Positions 1-9,036 of a stretch of DNA of 40,514 nucleotides are shown piece after piece. The position numbers were made by a program, and so were the translations under genes. The DNA is from Guptibacillus hwajinpoensis (GTDB taxonomy: Bacteria; Bacillota; Bacilli; Bacillales; Bacillaceae_O): positions 1 to 40,514 of the forward strand of contig JAENYN010000042.1 of assembly GCA_016841765.1 (NCBI GenBank), in the 5' to 3' direction. Position 1 is the first letter of the stretch; each line of letters begins with the position of its first letter. The notes beneath the pieces are model-generated. The model did not search any database, was not told the origin of the DNA, and worked only from the letters and a program-made list of their open reading frames with translations.

Positions 1-249
1 TGCGACATCTGTTCCTGCTTCCCTTCGGTCGCACTCACAGTGTCTTCTTTGCCGCTGGGCGGGCGGTGAGCCTCCTCCATCGCTATCGCTCTTGCGGGAG
101 CTCATCTGTCATGCTAGTCCCGCTGGACGTTGAACAAGCTTCTTTGAAAAGACACCGTACGAAGAAAATTGAATTTTATTTTCGAGGAGTCTCGCACCTT
201 CCGCTTCAATCAACTAGTAAAAAAATCAACATTGAGCTTTAACACAACC
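1..249. repeat. Right part of a MITE-like element (family 2) with tandem-unit remnant
   Basis: Non-coding. Bases 1-51 are the last 51 bp of the 66-bp tandem unit that also occurs at the right edge of the window (40388 onward). From 52 the sequence continues as the body of a palindromic element and ends at 249 with aatcaacattgagctttaac followed by acaacc. The reverse complement of this end (ggttgtgttaaag...) matches the left end at 40341 (ggctctgttaaac...), so the element has terminal inverted repeats. A diverged relative lies at 38909-39209. The element ends 10 bp before the stem of the yqgS terminator. No open frame of note is present. The left part lies outside the window. Confidence 0.75.
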
Positions 250-259
250 AAATGTAAAA

Positions 260-284
260 GGAGGTGGAATTAGATTCCACCTCC
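260..284 (-). terminator. Intrinsic terminator of yqgS
   Basis: The 11-bp stem GGAGGTGGAAT / ATTCCACCTCC with a 3-nt loop is followed on the minus strand by TTTTACATTT. It lies about 45 bp downstream of the yqgS stop codon. Confidence 0.85.
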
Positions 285-327
285 AAATGACATGTCAATT
301 TGTCGTATATCCCTTCAACAGAAAAAG

Positions 328-2202
328 TTAATTCTGTTTAGGGGCTTGCTTTTCTTGTTGTTCATCTATGAACCTCAACAGGTCGCCGTAGACGATTTCA
401 TCAGAATATTGAAGCTCCTGTTTGGCTTTTTCCATGAATGGTTCACAGTTGGCACTGTCTGTCTTTTCACCTGTGGATTTATCATAACAGGTGTTATCGG
501 TATATACATAATCCTTTGTAATGAAGCTTCCATCACGAAGGACCGTGAGCTCCTGTTTATTCGGTGAGAACACATCCGTTCCGAATTGGATATCATTATT
601 CGTTTCTATACCCAGCAAGTGCAGGATTGTCGGTTTCATGTCAATCTGTCCGGAAACAGTGGAAATCGTCCTGTCGTCTTTATGGCCAGGGATATGAATG
701 ATAAACGGCACCCGCTGAAGCTGTACACTTTCAAAGGGGGTGATATCCCTTCCAAGGTACTGTCCCATTGCGGCATTATGGTTTTCCGAAATGCCGTAAT
801 GGTCGCCGTAAATGATGAAGATTGAGTCTTCATACAGCCCTTCTTCCTTTAGGCGCTGGAAGAATAGCTTCAATGCCTCATCCGTATAACGCACTGTCGG
901 GAAGTAACGGTTCAGCGTACGGCTGCTGGAATTGAACTCATCAACCATTTTATCCTCTTCATCTAGTTCAAATGGGAAATGGTTTGTAAGTGTAATAAAT
1001 TTGGTATAAAACGGCTGCGGCATATCTTTCAGCATCTCAACAGACTGGTCAAAGAATTCTTTGTCTTTAAGGCCCCAGCCGATTGAGTTTTCTTCATTCA
1101 CATCAAAGTAACGAAGGGAAAAATATTTATCGTAACCCAGCGCATCATACATAATGTCGCGATTCCAGAAACTTTTGTTGTTTGCATGGAATACAGAAGA
1201 CTTATATCCATGCTCTTTCAGGATTTCAGGTGTTGCTCTGTATTCATTTTGCGAGTGTGTAAAGAACACCGCACCGCGCGGCATCGGATACAGGGAATTA
1301 GCAAGAAGGAACTCGGAATCGGAAGTCTTCCCCTGCCCTGTCTGGTGATAAAAGTTCTCGAAATAGTAACTGTCTTTAATCAAATCATTCAAAAACGGTG
1401 TGATTTCCTTGCCGTTGATTTTATTGTTGATGACAAAACTCTGTGTGGATTCCATGGAAATCAGGATAACATTTTTCCCTTTTGCAATGCCGAACAAGTC
1501 TTCATTCGGCTTCTTCTGGTTGGCCCTAACATAGTTTTCCACTTCAGACATCTGGCTGCTGTCAGCAAAAGCGCGCTGTGCTTTTGATTTCGATTGCAAT
1601 ACGGCATCATAAATGTGATAGTTATAGGTTCCGATGTTCTTAACAAGGATTTCCCTGTCGAATGTGCGTGTCAGCAAATCGGAACGTTCTTCTTCAGACA
1701 GTGAAAGATTGACGAAAAACATAAGGACTGCCAGGCTGATGACTCCAAGTTTCACAGGAAGCTTGAAAGAATCTGTGGACACCTTCCCTTTAAAAACGAT
1801 GAAGGCCAGAATAAACGTATCGGCAAACATCAGGATGTCGACAGGGCGGATCAGCTCAAAAATACTTCCGCCCAGATCTCCCATGTTGCTTGTCTGAAAC
1901 AATACCGGGATGGTGATGAAATCAGTGAAAAAGCGGTAATAAACAACATTGGCGAACAGGATAAACGACGCAAGGAAGCTGACGGCAACCAAAAGGATAT
2001 TTCGCAACTTTCCGCTTGCGAACAAAGTAAGCCCGATAAACAGCAATGCCGAGCTCAGCGGGTTAATAAACAGGATGAATTCCTGCATATCATTTTCAAT
2101 CGTTATATCAAAGCTAGTTTTATAGATAATATAAGTTTTGATCCACAACATGACGATTGCTGCTACGATCAACGTATACTTGGACCATTTTTTCTCTTTC
2201 AT
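328..2202 (-). CDS. yqgS: LtaS-family lipoteichoic acid synthase / glycerol phosphate transferase
   Basis: 624 residues. LtaS-type enzymes polymerise glycerol phosphate from phosphatidylglycerol onto a glycolipid anchor on the outer face of the membrane. Five membrane segments occupy roughly residues 10-185. A linker with a possible signal-peptidase site (AQRAFA) is followed by an extracellular sulfatase-like domain from about residue 240. Visible active-site motifs are ISMEST (metal-binding Glu), QGKTSDSE (catalytic Thr) and YGDHYG (metal-binding Asp-His). Two cysteines in the C-terminal part may form a disulfide. The length and position next to glcK point to the YqgS paralogue rather than the main LtaS. 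The start has a GGAGG site 8 nt upstream. The gene is transcribed alone and ends at the 260-284 terminator. Confidence 0.9.
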   Translation of the reverse strand: MKEKKWSKYTLIVAAIVMLWIKTYIIYKTSFDITIENDMQEFILFINPLSSALLFIGLTLFASGKLRNILLVAVSFLASFILFANVVYYRFFTDFITIPVLFQTSNMGDLGGSIFELIRPVDILMFADTFILAFIVFKGKVSTDSFKLPVKLGVISLAVLMFFVNLSLSEEERSDLLTRTFDREILVKNIGTYNYHIYDAVLQSKSKAQRAFADSSQMSEVENYVRANQKKPNEDLFGIAKGKNVILISMESTQSFVINNKINGKEITPFLNDLIKDSYYFENFYHQTGQGKTSDSEFLLANSLYPMPRGAVFFTHSQNEYRATPEILKEHGYKSSVFHANNKSFWNRDIMYDALGYDKYFSLRYFDVNEENSIGWGLKDKEFFDQSVEMLKDMPQPFYTKFITLTNHFPFELDEEDKMVDEFNSSSRTLNRYFPTVRYTDEALKLFFQRLKEEGLYEDSIFIIYGDHYGISENHNAAMGQYLGRDITPFESVQLQRVPFIIHIPGHKDDRTISTVSGQIDMKPTILHLLGIETNNDIQFGTDVFSPNKQELTVLRDGSFITKDYVYTDNTCYDKSTGEKTDSANCEPFMEKAKQELQYSDEIVYGDLLRFIDEQQEKQAPKQN

Positions 2203-2584
2203 GATGAACCTCCATTTTTATCTGTTTTACGTTGCCTTTTATTTACATTTTTGGAAATGTCATGTTTAGGTTCTTGATAACAAAGAATATCTTAATCCTT
2301 TTTTTATGTTTTTGCAAATCCTTTTCATCCTCTTAATATCTGAACAACATTGTAATATCCTTTACAAAGTCTTGCTAAACCTATTAGACGTTCCAAAAAT
2401 GGAATGGTTTCACTCTTTTTAAAATTTCCCTTATTTTACTTGTCATATTATACGAATATTGCCAGCGGGAAACGGGGGGAATGTCAAAAGATGACGAAAA
2501 AATAATACTCAAGTCCTTCATGCGGATTTACATTAGGTTAACATTTTTACATCCCGGGACATCATCATATTGCCAATTAAATAT
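2203..2584. other. Intergenic stretch upstream of yqgS
   Basis: About 380 bp, AT-rich, between the glcK terminator and yqgS. It must contain the yqgS promoter, but I could not single out a convincing -35/-10 pair. I see no gene, repeat or riboswitch-like structure. Confidence 0.5.
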
Positions 2585-2610
2585 AAAAACTCGCCTATTG
2601 GCGAGTTTTT
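2585..2610 (-). terminator. Intrinsic terminator downstream of glcK
   Basis: AAAAACTCGCC / GGCGAGTTTTT is an 11-bp stem with a 4-nt loop, with T-runs on both sides, so it could act in either direction. It is one of four hairpins in the window built on the core CTCGCC(A)ATTGGCGAG. It lies about 130 bp past the glcK stop. Confidence 0.8.
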
Positions 2611-2742
2611 GTGAGGTGAAGGCAGGAGACAGCTATATACTTTACTGACCCCATTTCGAAAACCTCCTTGCTGGTTACCTATGCCTTCATTGACTTCGAA
2701 AGCCTCTCTGGGCATTTCAGGCTATAAAGGTATTATCTTGCT

Positions 2743-3711
2743 TTATTTTCTATTCGTTTTAGCCAGAAAAGCTCCGCCGATTACGCCGGCATCATTCCCG
2801 AGGGTGGCGGCGGCAATTTCCGCTCCTTCATACACCCTTGGCAGCGCAAATCTTTTAAAATGCTTTTCAAGCGGATCGATAAGCGCGGCGCCGGCCTTTG
2901 AAACGCCGCCGCCAATTACGATCTTACTCGGGTTTATGGCATTAGCCAGGTTGGAAAGGGCAAGGCCGAGATGAAACGTGACTTCATCCACCACCTCGGC
3001 TGCAAACGGATCGCCGGCTTGTGCCGCGGCAAACACATCCCGTGATGTCAAAGGATTACCTGCAGCGGTTCTTTCGGCGAGCTGGCTACCGGAATCTGCT
3101 TCAGCAAGTCTTTCACGGGCAATCCTGACAATCCCTGTAGCAGAAGCAATCGTTTCCAGGCAGCCCGTCTTTCCGCAATTACAGGGAGCGCCGCCTTCAG
3201 GAATAGAAGTGATATGACCGATTTCACCGGCCATTCCGTTCGTCCCGTGCAAAATTTCCCCATAGGCGATAATACCGCCGCCGACACCGGTGCCAAGCGT
3301 GACAGCAAGCAAGTTGTCCGCCCCGTCACCAGCCCCTTTCCACATTTCACCGATTGCTGCGATGTTGGCATCATTGTCAACAGTGACCGGGAGGCCTGTC
3401 TCCTTTTCGAGGCGGTCTTTCAGGGGAAAATCTTTCCACCCGATATTGACAGCCTGGTAGATGAAGCCGGTCTCCATGTTGATGAAACCAGGAGCCCCCA
3501 TGCCGATTCCGGCAAGCCTGCCTTTGTTTTCCTGCAATTCTGCAAGCTTCTCATCAATAGACCGGGCGATGTCTTTTGTGATATTTTTGCCCTGTTCTGA
3601 TGTATCCGTTGGAATCTCCCATTTTCTGATGATATCCCCGTTAAGGTCTGTAAATGCCATTTTAATTGTGGTGCCGCCAAGGTCTACGCCTGCAAGCCAG
3701 TCTTTCTTCAT
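2743..3711 (-). CDS. glcK: Glucokinase, ROK family
   Basis: 322 residues, close to the 321 of B. subtilis GlcK. It phosphorylates free glucose with ATP in the cytoplasm. Residues 8-20 carry the phosphate-binding motif [20 protein letters not shown] near 110 holds the catalytic Asp. The ROK zinc site appears as [10 protein letters not shown] near 178-187, preceded by the sugar-contacting GEIGH. The start has an AAGGTGG site 6 nt upstream. It is the third gene after yqgQ and the nitroreductase, which matches the B. subtilis yqgQ-glcK pairing apart from the inserted nitroreductase. A perfect inverted repeat (GCGGCAGT / ACTGCCGC) lies in the 98-bp gap before it, without a T-run, so it may be an RNA-stability element rather than a terminator. 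Confidence 0.95.
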   Translation of the reverse strand: MKKDWLAGVDLGGTTIKMAFTDLNGDIIRKWEIPTDTSEQGKNITKDIARSIDEKLAELQENKGRLAGIGMGAPGFINMETGFIYQAVNIGWKDFPLKDRLEKETGLPVTVDNDANIAAIGEMWKGAGDGADNLLAVTLGTGVGGGIIAYGEILHGTNGMAGEIGHITSIPEGGAPCNCGKTGCLETIASATGIVRIARERLAEADSGSQLAERTAAGNPLTSRDVFAAAQAGDPFAAEVVDEVTFHLGLALSNLANAINPSKIVIGGGVSKAGAALIDPLEKHFKRFALPRVYEGAEIAAATLGNDAGVIGGAFLAKTNRK

Positions 3712-3809
3712 CCTTATCCACCTTCTCTGTCTAATTTCCCGTCCTGCTTATGCGGCAGTTCAATCACTGCCGCTCCAACAAGCGCAGTCAATAATGTATG
3801 TGCTAATGC

Positions 3810-4559
3810 TTATTTAAATGGAAACCCTATTTGCTTAAGAAAGGATTTGATATACGTGCGTTTCGGCACCGAAAACATCCTTGCCATCATGCCGCTCCAC
3901 GTGTCATTCCGTTCGCCGCCTGTCCTTTCAATATAATAATCTTGCATTTCCCTGTCATATTGATCCAGCAGCCTGGCGATATCTCCCGGATCCTTATATT
4001 TGTTCTCGTGGAAAACAGCGTCTGTCGGAAGCCTCGGTTTCCGGCCGGGTTCCTGATCAGGGTAACCGATCGCCATCCCGAAGAGGGGAGCTGTTCGATT
4101 CGGCAGCCCAAGTATATCAGCCACAGCTTCCATATCATTGCGCAACCCGCCTATGTAGCAAATGCCAAGACCCATTGATTCTGCTGAGACAGCGGCATTC
4201 TGGGCAGCAAGTGCTGTATCAATGACTGTGACCATGAAGGATTCTGCGGTTTCTAAATTTTCATAAACTGCTTGCTCATCGCGTCTGTCGGCAATTATTT
4301 CGTGGCGGTGCAAGTCTGCACAAAACACAAAAAAATATCCATTTTTTTCCACATATTCCTGGCCTTTAGCAATTTCAGCGAGTTTTCTCTTTTTTTCCCT
4401 GTCTGTAACGCCAATAATGGAATAAGCCTGGACATAGCTGGAAGTTGAAGCTGACTGAGCAGCTTTCACAATCGTCTCAACTTGCTTGGCAGTCAGTTCA
4501 GTATCTTTAAATTTTCGGATCGACCGGTGGTTCAACATTGTTTCAATCGTACTGTTCAT
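3810..4559 (-). CDS. NfrA-like FMN/NADPH-dependent nitroreductase (oxidoreductase)
   Basis: 249 residues, the same length as B. subtilis NfrA1 and NfrA2. The family binds FMN and uses NAD(P)H to reduce nitro compounds, flavins or quinones. The N-terminal HRSIRKF is the usual FMN phosphate contact. SAESMGLGICYIGG and GMAIGYP are core nitroreductase strands and loops. The start codon overlaps the end of yqgQ (ATGA), so translation is probably coupled. The gene sits between yqgQ and glcK, which are adjacent in B. subtilis, so it looks like a lineage-specific insertion into that operon. The physiological substrate cannot be told from sequence. Confidence 0.88.
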   Translation of the reverse strand: MNSTIETMLNHRSIRKFKDTELTAKQVETIVKAAQSASTSSYVQAYSIIGVTDREKKRKLAEIAKGQEYVEKNGYFFVFCADLHRHEIIADRRDEQAVYENLETAESFMVTVIDTALAAQNAAVSAESMGLGICYIGGLRNDMEAVADILGLPNRTAPLFGMAIGYPDQEPGRKPRLPTDAVFHENKYKDPGDIARLLDQYDREMQDYYIERTGGERNDTWSGMMARMFSVPKRTYIKSFLKQIGFPFK

Positions 4560-4756
4560 CTTTTCCCCCTCGCCTTCCGGGCTTCCTGGCGCAGCAGCAG
4601 AACAGCCATCTGGTAATCTTTTGTTTCGATCAGCTGCGACTTATACAATTCGTGGATTTCATCTTCCATCAGTTCAAGGTCGCTGACCCGGTCACCGATA
4701 TATATAATGGTTCCAAACTTTTTTAAAAATTGTTGAACATCATATATCGTTTTCAT
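4556..4756 (-). CDS. yqgQ: YqgQ family small protein (DUF910)
   Basis: 66 residues, all helical by appearance, with many charged residues and no membrane segment or signal. It begins MKTIYDVQQFLKKFG and ends in a basic tail. The length, sequence character and position ahead of the glucokinase operon match B. subtilis YqgQ, a small three-helix protein of unknown role. It is the first gene of the yqgQ-nitroreductase-glcK cluster and overlaps the next gene by 4 bp. The ribosome binding site (GGTGAT) is weak compared with its neighbours. Confidence 0.85.
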   Translation of the reverse strand: MKTIYDVQQFLKKFGTIIYIGDRVSDLELMEDEIHELYKSQLIETKDYQMAVLLLRQEARKARGKR

Positions 4757-4925
4757 TTATCATCACCTACCTGACTATTATAACAGCGGTGAACCGGTAA
4801 GAAAACAGCTTTCGAAGGGCGTGTTCGCTTTAGAAACCAGCAGAAGCGAATTGCAGATACGGCCTCAAGTGATTTCTCTAACATCTAAAGTCCCGGGGTT
4901 AACAGCGAAAGTATCCAGAAACTAA

Positions 4926-4953
4926 AGAAGGCTCGCCAATTGGCGAGCCTTCT
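4926..4953 (-). terminator. Perfect-palindrome terminator downstream of spoVAF
   Basis: A 28-bp perfect palindrome centred on CTCGCCAATTGGCGAG, followed on the minus strand by TTTAGTTTC. It lies about 85 bp past the spoVAF stop and shares its core with hairpins at 2585, 16411 and 24768. Confidence 0.75.
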
Positions 4954-5035
4954 AATGTTCACAGAGGTGCAGCTGCTTTATGGGCCGCTTTGCCTGACAA
5001 TTAAGTTTTACAGTACCGAAAAAAACCATATCCAT

Positions 5036-6496
5036 TCAACGATCCGGATCTTGCGGATTAAGGACACGCGGTCTCCGGTTTTTCAGCGGAATCGGTGCTC
5101 TGATCAGGACATCGCGGAAGGCACGCCATGAAAACGGAATAAAAGGCCATAAATACGGGATGTTAAAGGAGTTCATTCTCGCAATCATAATCACCCAAAT
5201 CGCTATTGCTGTAACATATCCGGCTACACCGAAGGAAGCGGCTGCAATCAGAAAGACAATCCGGGAAAGGCGATTTGCAAGGCTCATTTCATAGCTCGGA
5301 GTGGCAAATGTGCCGATAGCGGCTATGGCCAGATACAAAACAACCTCATTTGAAAAAAGGCCGACCTCCACTGCCACCTGGCCGATCAATATGGCTGCGA
5401 CAAGGCCAAGGGCTGTTCCAAGTGAAGTCGGGGTATGTATTGCCGCCATCCTGAGCATATCGATTCCGACTTCAATCAACAGGAATTGGAGCAAGAGCGG
5501 GATCTCTCCTCTTTCATTCGGGCCAATGAAGGCAAAGTCCTCCGGCAGCAAGGAAGGGTCGGCTGCGAATATATACCAGAGCGGCAACAGAAACAGGGAT
5601 GCCCAGATTGCGAGAAAGCGGACAATCCGCAAATATGCGCCGACAAGCGGCTTTTGCCTGTATTCTTCGGCATGCTGCAAGTGATGCCAGAAAGTGGTCG
5701 GCGTAATCAGCACGCTAGGTGAGCCGTCCACCATGACGAGGACATGGCCTTCATAGAGGTGGACAGCTGCTGTATCAGGCCTCTCCGTATATCGTACAAG
5801 CGGATATGGATTCCAATGGCGGCCGAGAATAAATTCTTCAATGGTCTTTTCTCCCATCGGCAATCCGTCTGTATCGATTTTGTCGATCGACTCCTTAATA
5901 TGCCTGACATGCTCGGGGTCAGCGATGTCCTCGAGATAACAAATACAAATATCAGTCTTCGATCTCCGCCCGGCCTGCATATATTCCATCCGCAGAGAGC
6001 GGTCCCTCACCCTCCTTCTCGTGAGTGCTGTATTGAATACGATTGTTTCCACAAAACCGTCCCTGGCTCCCCGTACAACGCGTTCAATGTCAGGCTCTTC
6101 CGGCCCCCGAACCGGATAAGTTCTCGCATCGATCATAATGACATATTCCAGACCGTCAACAACAAGAGCTGTCGGACCGGCCAATACTCCGTCAACTACC
6201 GCTTCGAGGTCATCGGTTTTTTCGATCTCCACATAAGGCAGATAAGTTTTCAAAAGGCGTTCGAGCGGATCCGGCTTAAGATCTTTTTTATCCAGGCCTG
6301 CTAGCAATCTCATTAAATAATGAAGAATATCGTCTTTTGCGAAACCGTCAATCAAGTAAAGTGTCATGTCCCGGCCTGCATACTCCAGATCCAGTTTAAT
6401 GACATCAAAACTTTTCTCGACACCCAGCCGTTCGCTTAAATAGTCGTTATTTTGTTTAATATCTTTATAAACGGGCACTTTCTTCGGTTTTTCCAT
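5036..6496 (-). CDS. spoVAF: SpoVAF / GerA-family spore germination membrane protein
   Basis: 486 residues from the ATG at 6496; B. subtilis SpoVAF is close to this size. The GerA/SpoVAF family are inner spore-membrane proteins, with GerA-type A subunits forming channel-like oligomers. Residues 1-235 are hydrophilic. From about 285 onward there are five or six membrane segments, the first in RFLAIWASLFLLPLWYIFA, and a basic C-terminal tail follows. The conserved pre-membrane motif GSPSVLITPTTF is present. The frame stays open 47 codons upstream, but GGGGGA 7-9 nt before 6496 fixes the start. Unlike B. subtilis, no other spoVA genes flank it. It could be a GerA A-subunit homologue rather than true SpoVAF. 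Confidence 0.78.
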   Translation of the reverse strand: MEKPKKVPVYKDIKQNNDYLSERLGVEKSFDVIKLDLEYAGRDMTLYLIDGFAKDDILHYLMRLLAGLDKKDLKPDPLERLLKTYLPYVEIEKTDDLEAVVDGVLAGPTALVVDGLEYVIMIDARTYPVRGPEEPDIERVVRGARDGFVETIVFNTALTRRRVRDRSLRMEYMQAGRRSKTDICICYLEDIADPEHVRHIKESIDKIDTDGLPMGEKTIEEFILGRHWNPYPLVRYTERPDTAAVHLYEGHVLVMVDGSPSVLITPTTFWHHLQHAEEYRQKPLVGAYLRIVRFLAIWASLFLLPLWYIFAADPSLLPEDFAFIGPNERGEIPLLLQFLLIEVGIDMLRMAAIHTPTSLGTALGLVAAILIGQVAVEVGLFSNEVVLYLAIAAIGTFATPSYEMSLANRLSRIVFLIAAASFGVAGYVTAIAIWVIMIARMNSFNIPYLWPFIPFSWRAFRDVLIRAPIPLKNRRPRVLNPQDPDR

Positions 6497-6674
6497 CGTC
6501 AAGACTCCCCCTGAATATCCGCATGTCGACTCTATTTCCATCATGTACGTAATTTTTCCAAAACATACCTTGATCTTGTAATCAACTCGCAAGTCCACAG
6601 CGAAGACAGGGGAGTATTTCCTTTCATCACTAATCAAAAAGCAAAAAACTTCCCATGCCGGCCATTGCCGTAAG

Positions 6675-6852
6675 AAACAAAAGCGCAGGGCGCCCGCTCA
6701 GCGGCGTACGCAAAAGCGGGGGTATCCGCAGGAAGGTGATCTTTCCTTCCGGAGGGGATCACCGTTTATGACGATAGCTGCTGGCGCCTGGAGCTGGATG
6801 ACTCCCTTCCCGCTTTTTATCTGCAACGCAAAATTTTTATCATTTCCTTAAC
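6675..6852 (+). repeat. Family-1 palindromic repeat, copy 1
   Basis: About 178 bp, running from acaaaagcgcagg to atttccttaac. The arms contain AGCGGC...GCYGCT, GCATAAGCGG...CCGCTTATG-like and GGTGATC...GATCACC pairs nested around a CCTTCCGGAGG centre. Its 3' end abuts the T-tract of the M42 peptidase terminator. It lies upstream of spoVAF (start 6496), so any spoVAF promoter is in it or in the ~180 bp between. The stretch 6497-7003 otherwise holds only this repeat and the terminator. Confidence 0.85.
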
Positions 6853-6861
6853 AAATAAAAA

Positions 6862-6894
6862 GGCGGCCCGGACCTTTTCGGGTCCGGAGCCGCC
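6862..6894 (-). terminator. Terminator of the M42 peptidase gene
   Basis: A strong GC-rich stem, GGCGGC plus CCGGACC pairing with GGTCCGG plus GCCGCC and a short bulge, followed on the minus strand by TTTTTATTTG. Repeat copy 1 starts right after this T-tract. Confidence 0.85.
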
Positions 6895-7003
6895 CGCTCG
6901 GAAATCGTTTTTTATTGATCGTTCAAAAAGAAGAAGATTATATAGCACCCCTACTTATCAGCATTCATAATAGTGAACATCATTTAAAAACACTGAAACA
7001 AAT

Positions 7004-8059
7004 TTAATAAGAAAGGACCGGTGAATTCATATACCTGTAAACAAGATGGGCGGTATGTGCAACAGAATCACGATGTGTCCTTTCAAATGCATGGGAAGCA
7101 TCCACTCCCGGACCAATCAGGCCGTGTATCACATCATGGCCAGCCCTGACTGCAGCAGAAGCATCTGAGCCATAGAATGGATAAATATCGACCCGGTAGT
7201 CGATGCCATTTTCTTCAGCCAGCTTTACAAGCTGTTTGCGGAGGCCGTAATGATAAGGCCCGCTGGAATCTTTGGCACAAATTGATACAGAATATTCATC
7301 GGTGGACTGCCCATCCCCGATTGCACCCATATCGACTGCAAGGTATTCCACCGTCTCTTCAGGAATGTTGGAATTCCCTCCATAACCGATTTCTTCATTA
7401 TTGGAAATCAAAACATGGGTGGTATGCGGCAATGTAACGCCCTCATGCTTGATTGTCCGGAAAACTTCCATCAAAATGCCCACGCTTGCTTTATCATCGA
7501 GATGGCGGGATTTTAAAAATCCGCTGTCTGTCCTTTCAACACGGGGTGCAAACGAAACGAAGTCACCGACAGAAATTCCGAGCGCCTTAACATCCTCGGC
7601 GTTATGTACTTTTTCATCGATCCGCACTTCCATGTTGGCATCGTCCCGCTTTTCGGTTCCATACTCCTTATACACATGAACAGAGGTTTTGTTCAGTAAG
7701 ATAGTACCCGTATATGTTTTGCCTGATGATGTTTCAATCTTGCAATATTCACCCTCAACCGAGTTCCAGCGGAAACCGCCGATCATCGAAAGTTTCAAGC
7801 GTCCGTTTCCTTTTATTTCTTTGACCATGGCGCCGAGTGTATCGACATGTGCTGTCAGGAGCCGGTGCCTGTTTTTGTCACTTCCTTCAAGTGTTACAAG
7901 AAGGCCGCCTTTCTTTGTGCGGGTCGTGCCGATTTCCAGCTCTTCAAAAAAACGTTCAATATGGGAGATGATTGCAGATGTGTTTCCAGTCGGACTTTCG
8001 ATTGAAACGAGTTCTTCAATTAATGAAAGTGCCTTATCTGTATTAATTGGTGTCGCCAC
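7004..8059 (-). CDS. M42 family metallo-aminopeptidase
   Basis: 351 residues, typical for the family. M42 enzymes are cytoplasmic, two-metal aminopeptidases that form large tetrahedral assemblies and trim peptides. Metal and catalytic residues are visible: TAHVDTLGAM near 70 (His, Asp), RHLDDKASV near 190 (bridging Asp), NEEIGYGG near 222 (general-base Glu and metal Glu), AVDMGAIG near 243 (Asp), and DASHAFERTH near the C-terminus (His). Translation starts at GTG 8059 with AAGGAGG 7 nt upstream. The gene is monocistronic and divergent from the unknown gene at 8161. Three M42 paralogues (YhfE, YsdC, YtoP) exist in B. subtilis and the sequence alone does not decide which is meant. Confidence 0.88.
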   Translation of the reverse strand: MATPINTDKALSLIEELVSIESPTGNTSAIISHIERFFEELEIGTTRTKKGGLLVTLEGSDKNRHRLLTAHVDTLGAMVKEIKGNGRLKLSMIGGFRWNSVEGEYCKIETSSGKTYTGTILLNKTSVHVYKEYGTEKRDDANMEVRIDEKVHNAEDVKALGISVGDFVSFAPRVERTDSGFLKSRHLDDKASVGILMEVFRTIKHEGVTLPHTTHVLISNNEEIGYGGNSNIPEETVEYLAVDMGAIGDGQSTDEYSVSICAKDSSGPYHYGLRKQLVKLAEENGIDYRVDIYPFYGSDASAAVRAGHDVIHGLIGPGVDASHAFERTHRDSVAHTAHLVYRYMNSPVLSY

Positions 8060-8160
8060 ACTTATTCCTCCTTATCTTTTCACATTGCACACTTCATATT
8101 TTACACATAAACCGCATAGATTGTTAGCAAAGTCTGTCCAATTATAAAGGAGCCGGTTTT

Positions 8161-9036
8161 ATGAATAAGATTCTGCTGTCGTTTTGTTCATTTCTTCTCT
8201 TAGCGGCTGCCCTGGGGGCTGTAATTATGCAGTTCAGCCGGCCTGAAGCAAGGGAAAGTTTGATCTATTTCCCGCTCGATCCCGAACTGGCTTTCACGAA
8301 AGCGGAAACAAAATTAATGCTTATAAAGAAAAAAGACACAGATGAATACACATTAAAATGGGAAGTTGATTCAACCCTCCCCCGCAAAGTTTACCTGCGG
8401 CAGGATATTTCCCTCTTGTTTGCAGAAGGCGTTTTAATGGATATTCTGAATCAGTGGGAGGAAGAAGCCGAGTCCCTTAACCTTGAAAAAAAGGTCACTG
8501 CAGAGGACAGCAACCATTTTCAGGCACTTTCTTTTCATTACGGAGAAGTTCATTATCAAAATGAAGTAATAAGGAGTGTCCAGAAAATGAGCAGTGACCA
8601 TTTATACGTCATCGACTCCCCGATGACGCCCTTGGAATCATTCCGGAATCCATCAACAGAGGAAGAAAAGGAATGGAAACAGATTATAGACCATGCCACA
8701 AATCAGCAGCTTTTATTCACACGTGACAAACTGCTTGAACATTTCGGGATCCCTGCCGATAAATACTTGATCATCCCATTATTCAATCTTCCGGATTTCG
8801 AGAAAAAACCTTTCCCGGGTCTTGACCTTGCTGGAACCAGGCGGGCCATCGGCAACCTCTGGGAAGGGCTTTACAAAAACTATGTGCTTGGCCTGCCGGG
8901 ACAAGATGGCGGAAAAACCAGTGCCATCGGCAGTTCGATCCCTTATATCTTAATCAGTAGGGATGGTTCCCACTTGCTTGTCCTTTTTGAAGATGCAAAA
9001 GGCCGTCCATATCAGCTTATTCAATACTTTTCTTGA
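8161..9036 (+). CDS. Unrecognised membrane-anchored extracytoplasmic protein
   Basis: 291 residues. I do not recognise the family. Residues 5-27 form a single hydrophobic segment with no lipobox or obvious cleavage site, so an N-terminal signal anchor is likely, with the rest outside the membrane. The remainder is soluble, acidic and lysine-rich, with no cysteines and no known catalytic motif. It has an AAAGGAG site 8 nt before ATG. It is divergent from the M42 gene. Its last 20 bp overlap the end of the convergent gluP gene, with no terminator between them. Codon use looks like the neighbours, so it is probably a genuine resident gene. Confidence 0.8.
   Translation: MNKILLSFCSFLLLAAALGAVIMQFSRPEARESLIYFPLDPELAFTKAETKLMLIKKKDTDEYTLKWEVDSTLPRKVYLRQDISLLFAEGVLMDILNQWEEEAESLNLEKKVTAEDSNHFQALSFHYGEVHYQNEVIRSVQKMSSDHLYVIDSPMTPLESFRNPSTEEEKEWKQIIDHATNQQLLFTRDKLLEHFGIPADKYLIIPLFNLPDFEKKPFPGLDLAGTRRAIGNLWEGLYKNYVLGLPGQDGGKTSAIGSSIPYILISRDGSHLLVLFEDAKGRPYQLIQYFS

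Noticed and set aside
2620-2742. Possible riboswitch or T-box downstream of glcK
   Set aside because: No conserved T-box or riboswitch motif was found. The only structure is the terminator, and the nearest downstream gene is about 400 bp away.
3750-3775. Hairpin GCGGCAGT/ACTGCCGC between the nitroreductase and glcK as a terminator
   Set aside because: No T-run follows on the minus strand. It is more likely an RNA-processing or stability element.
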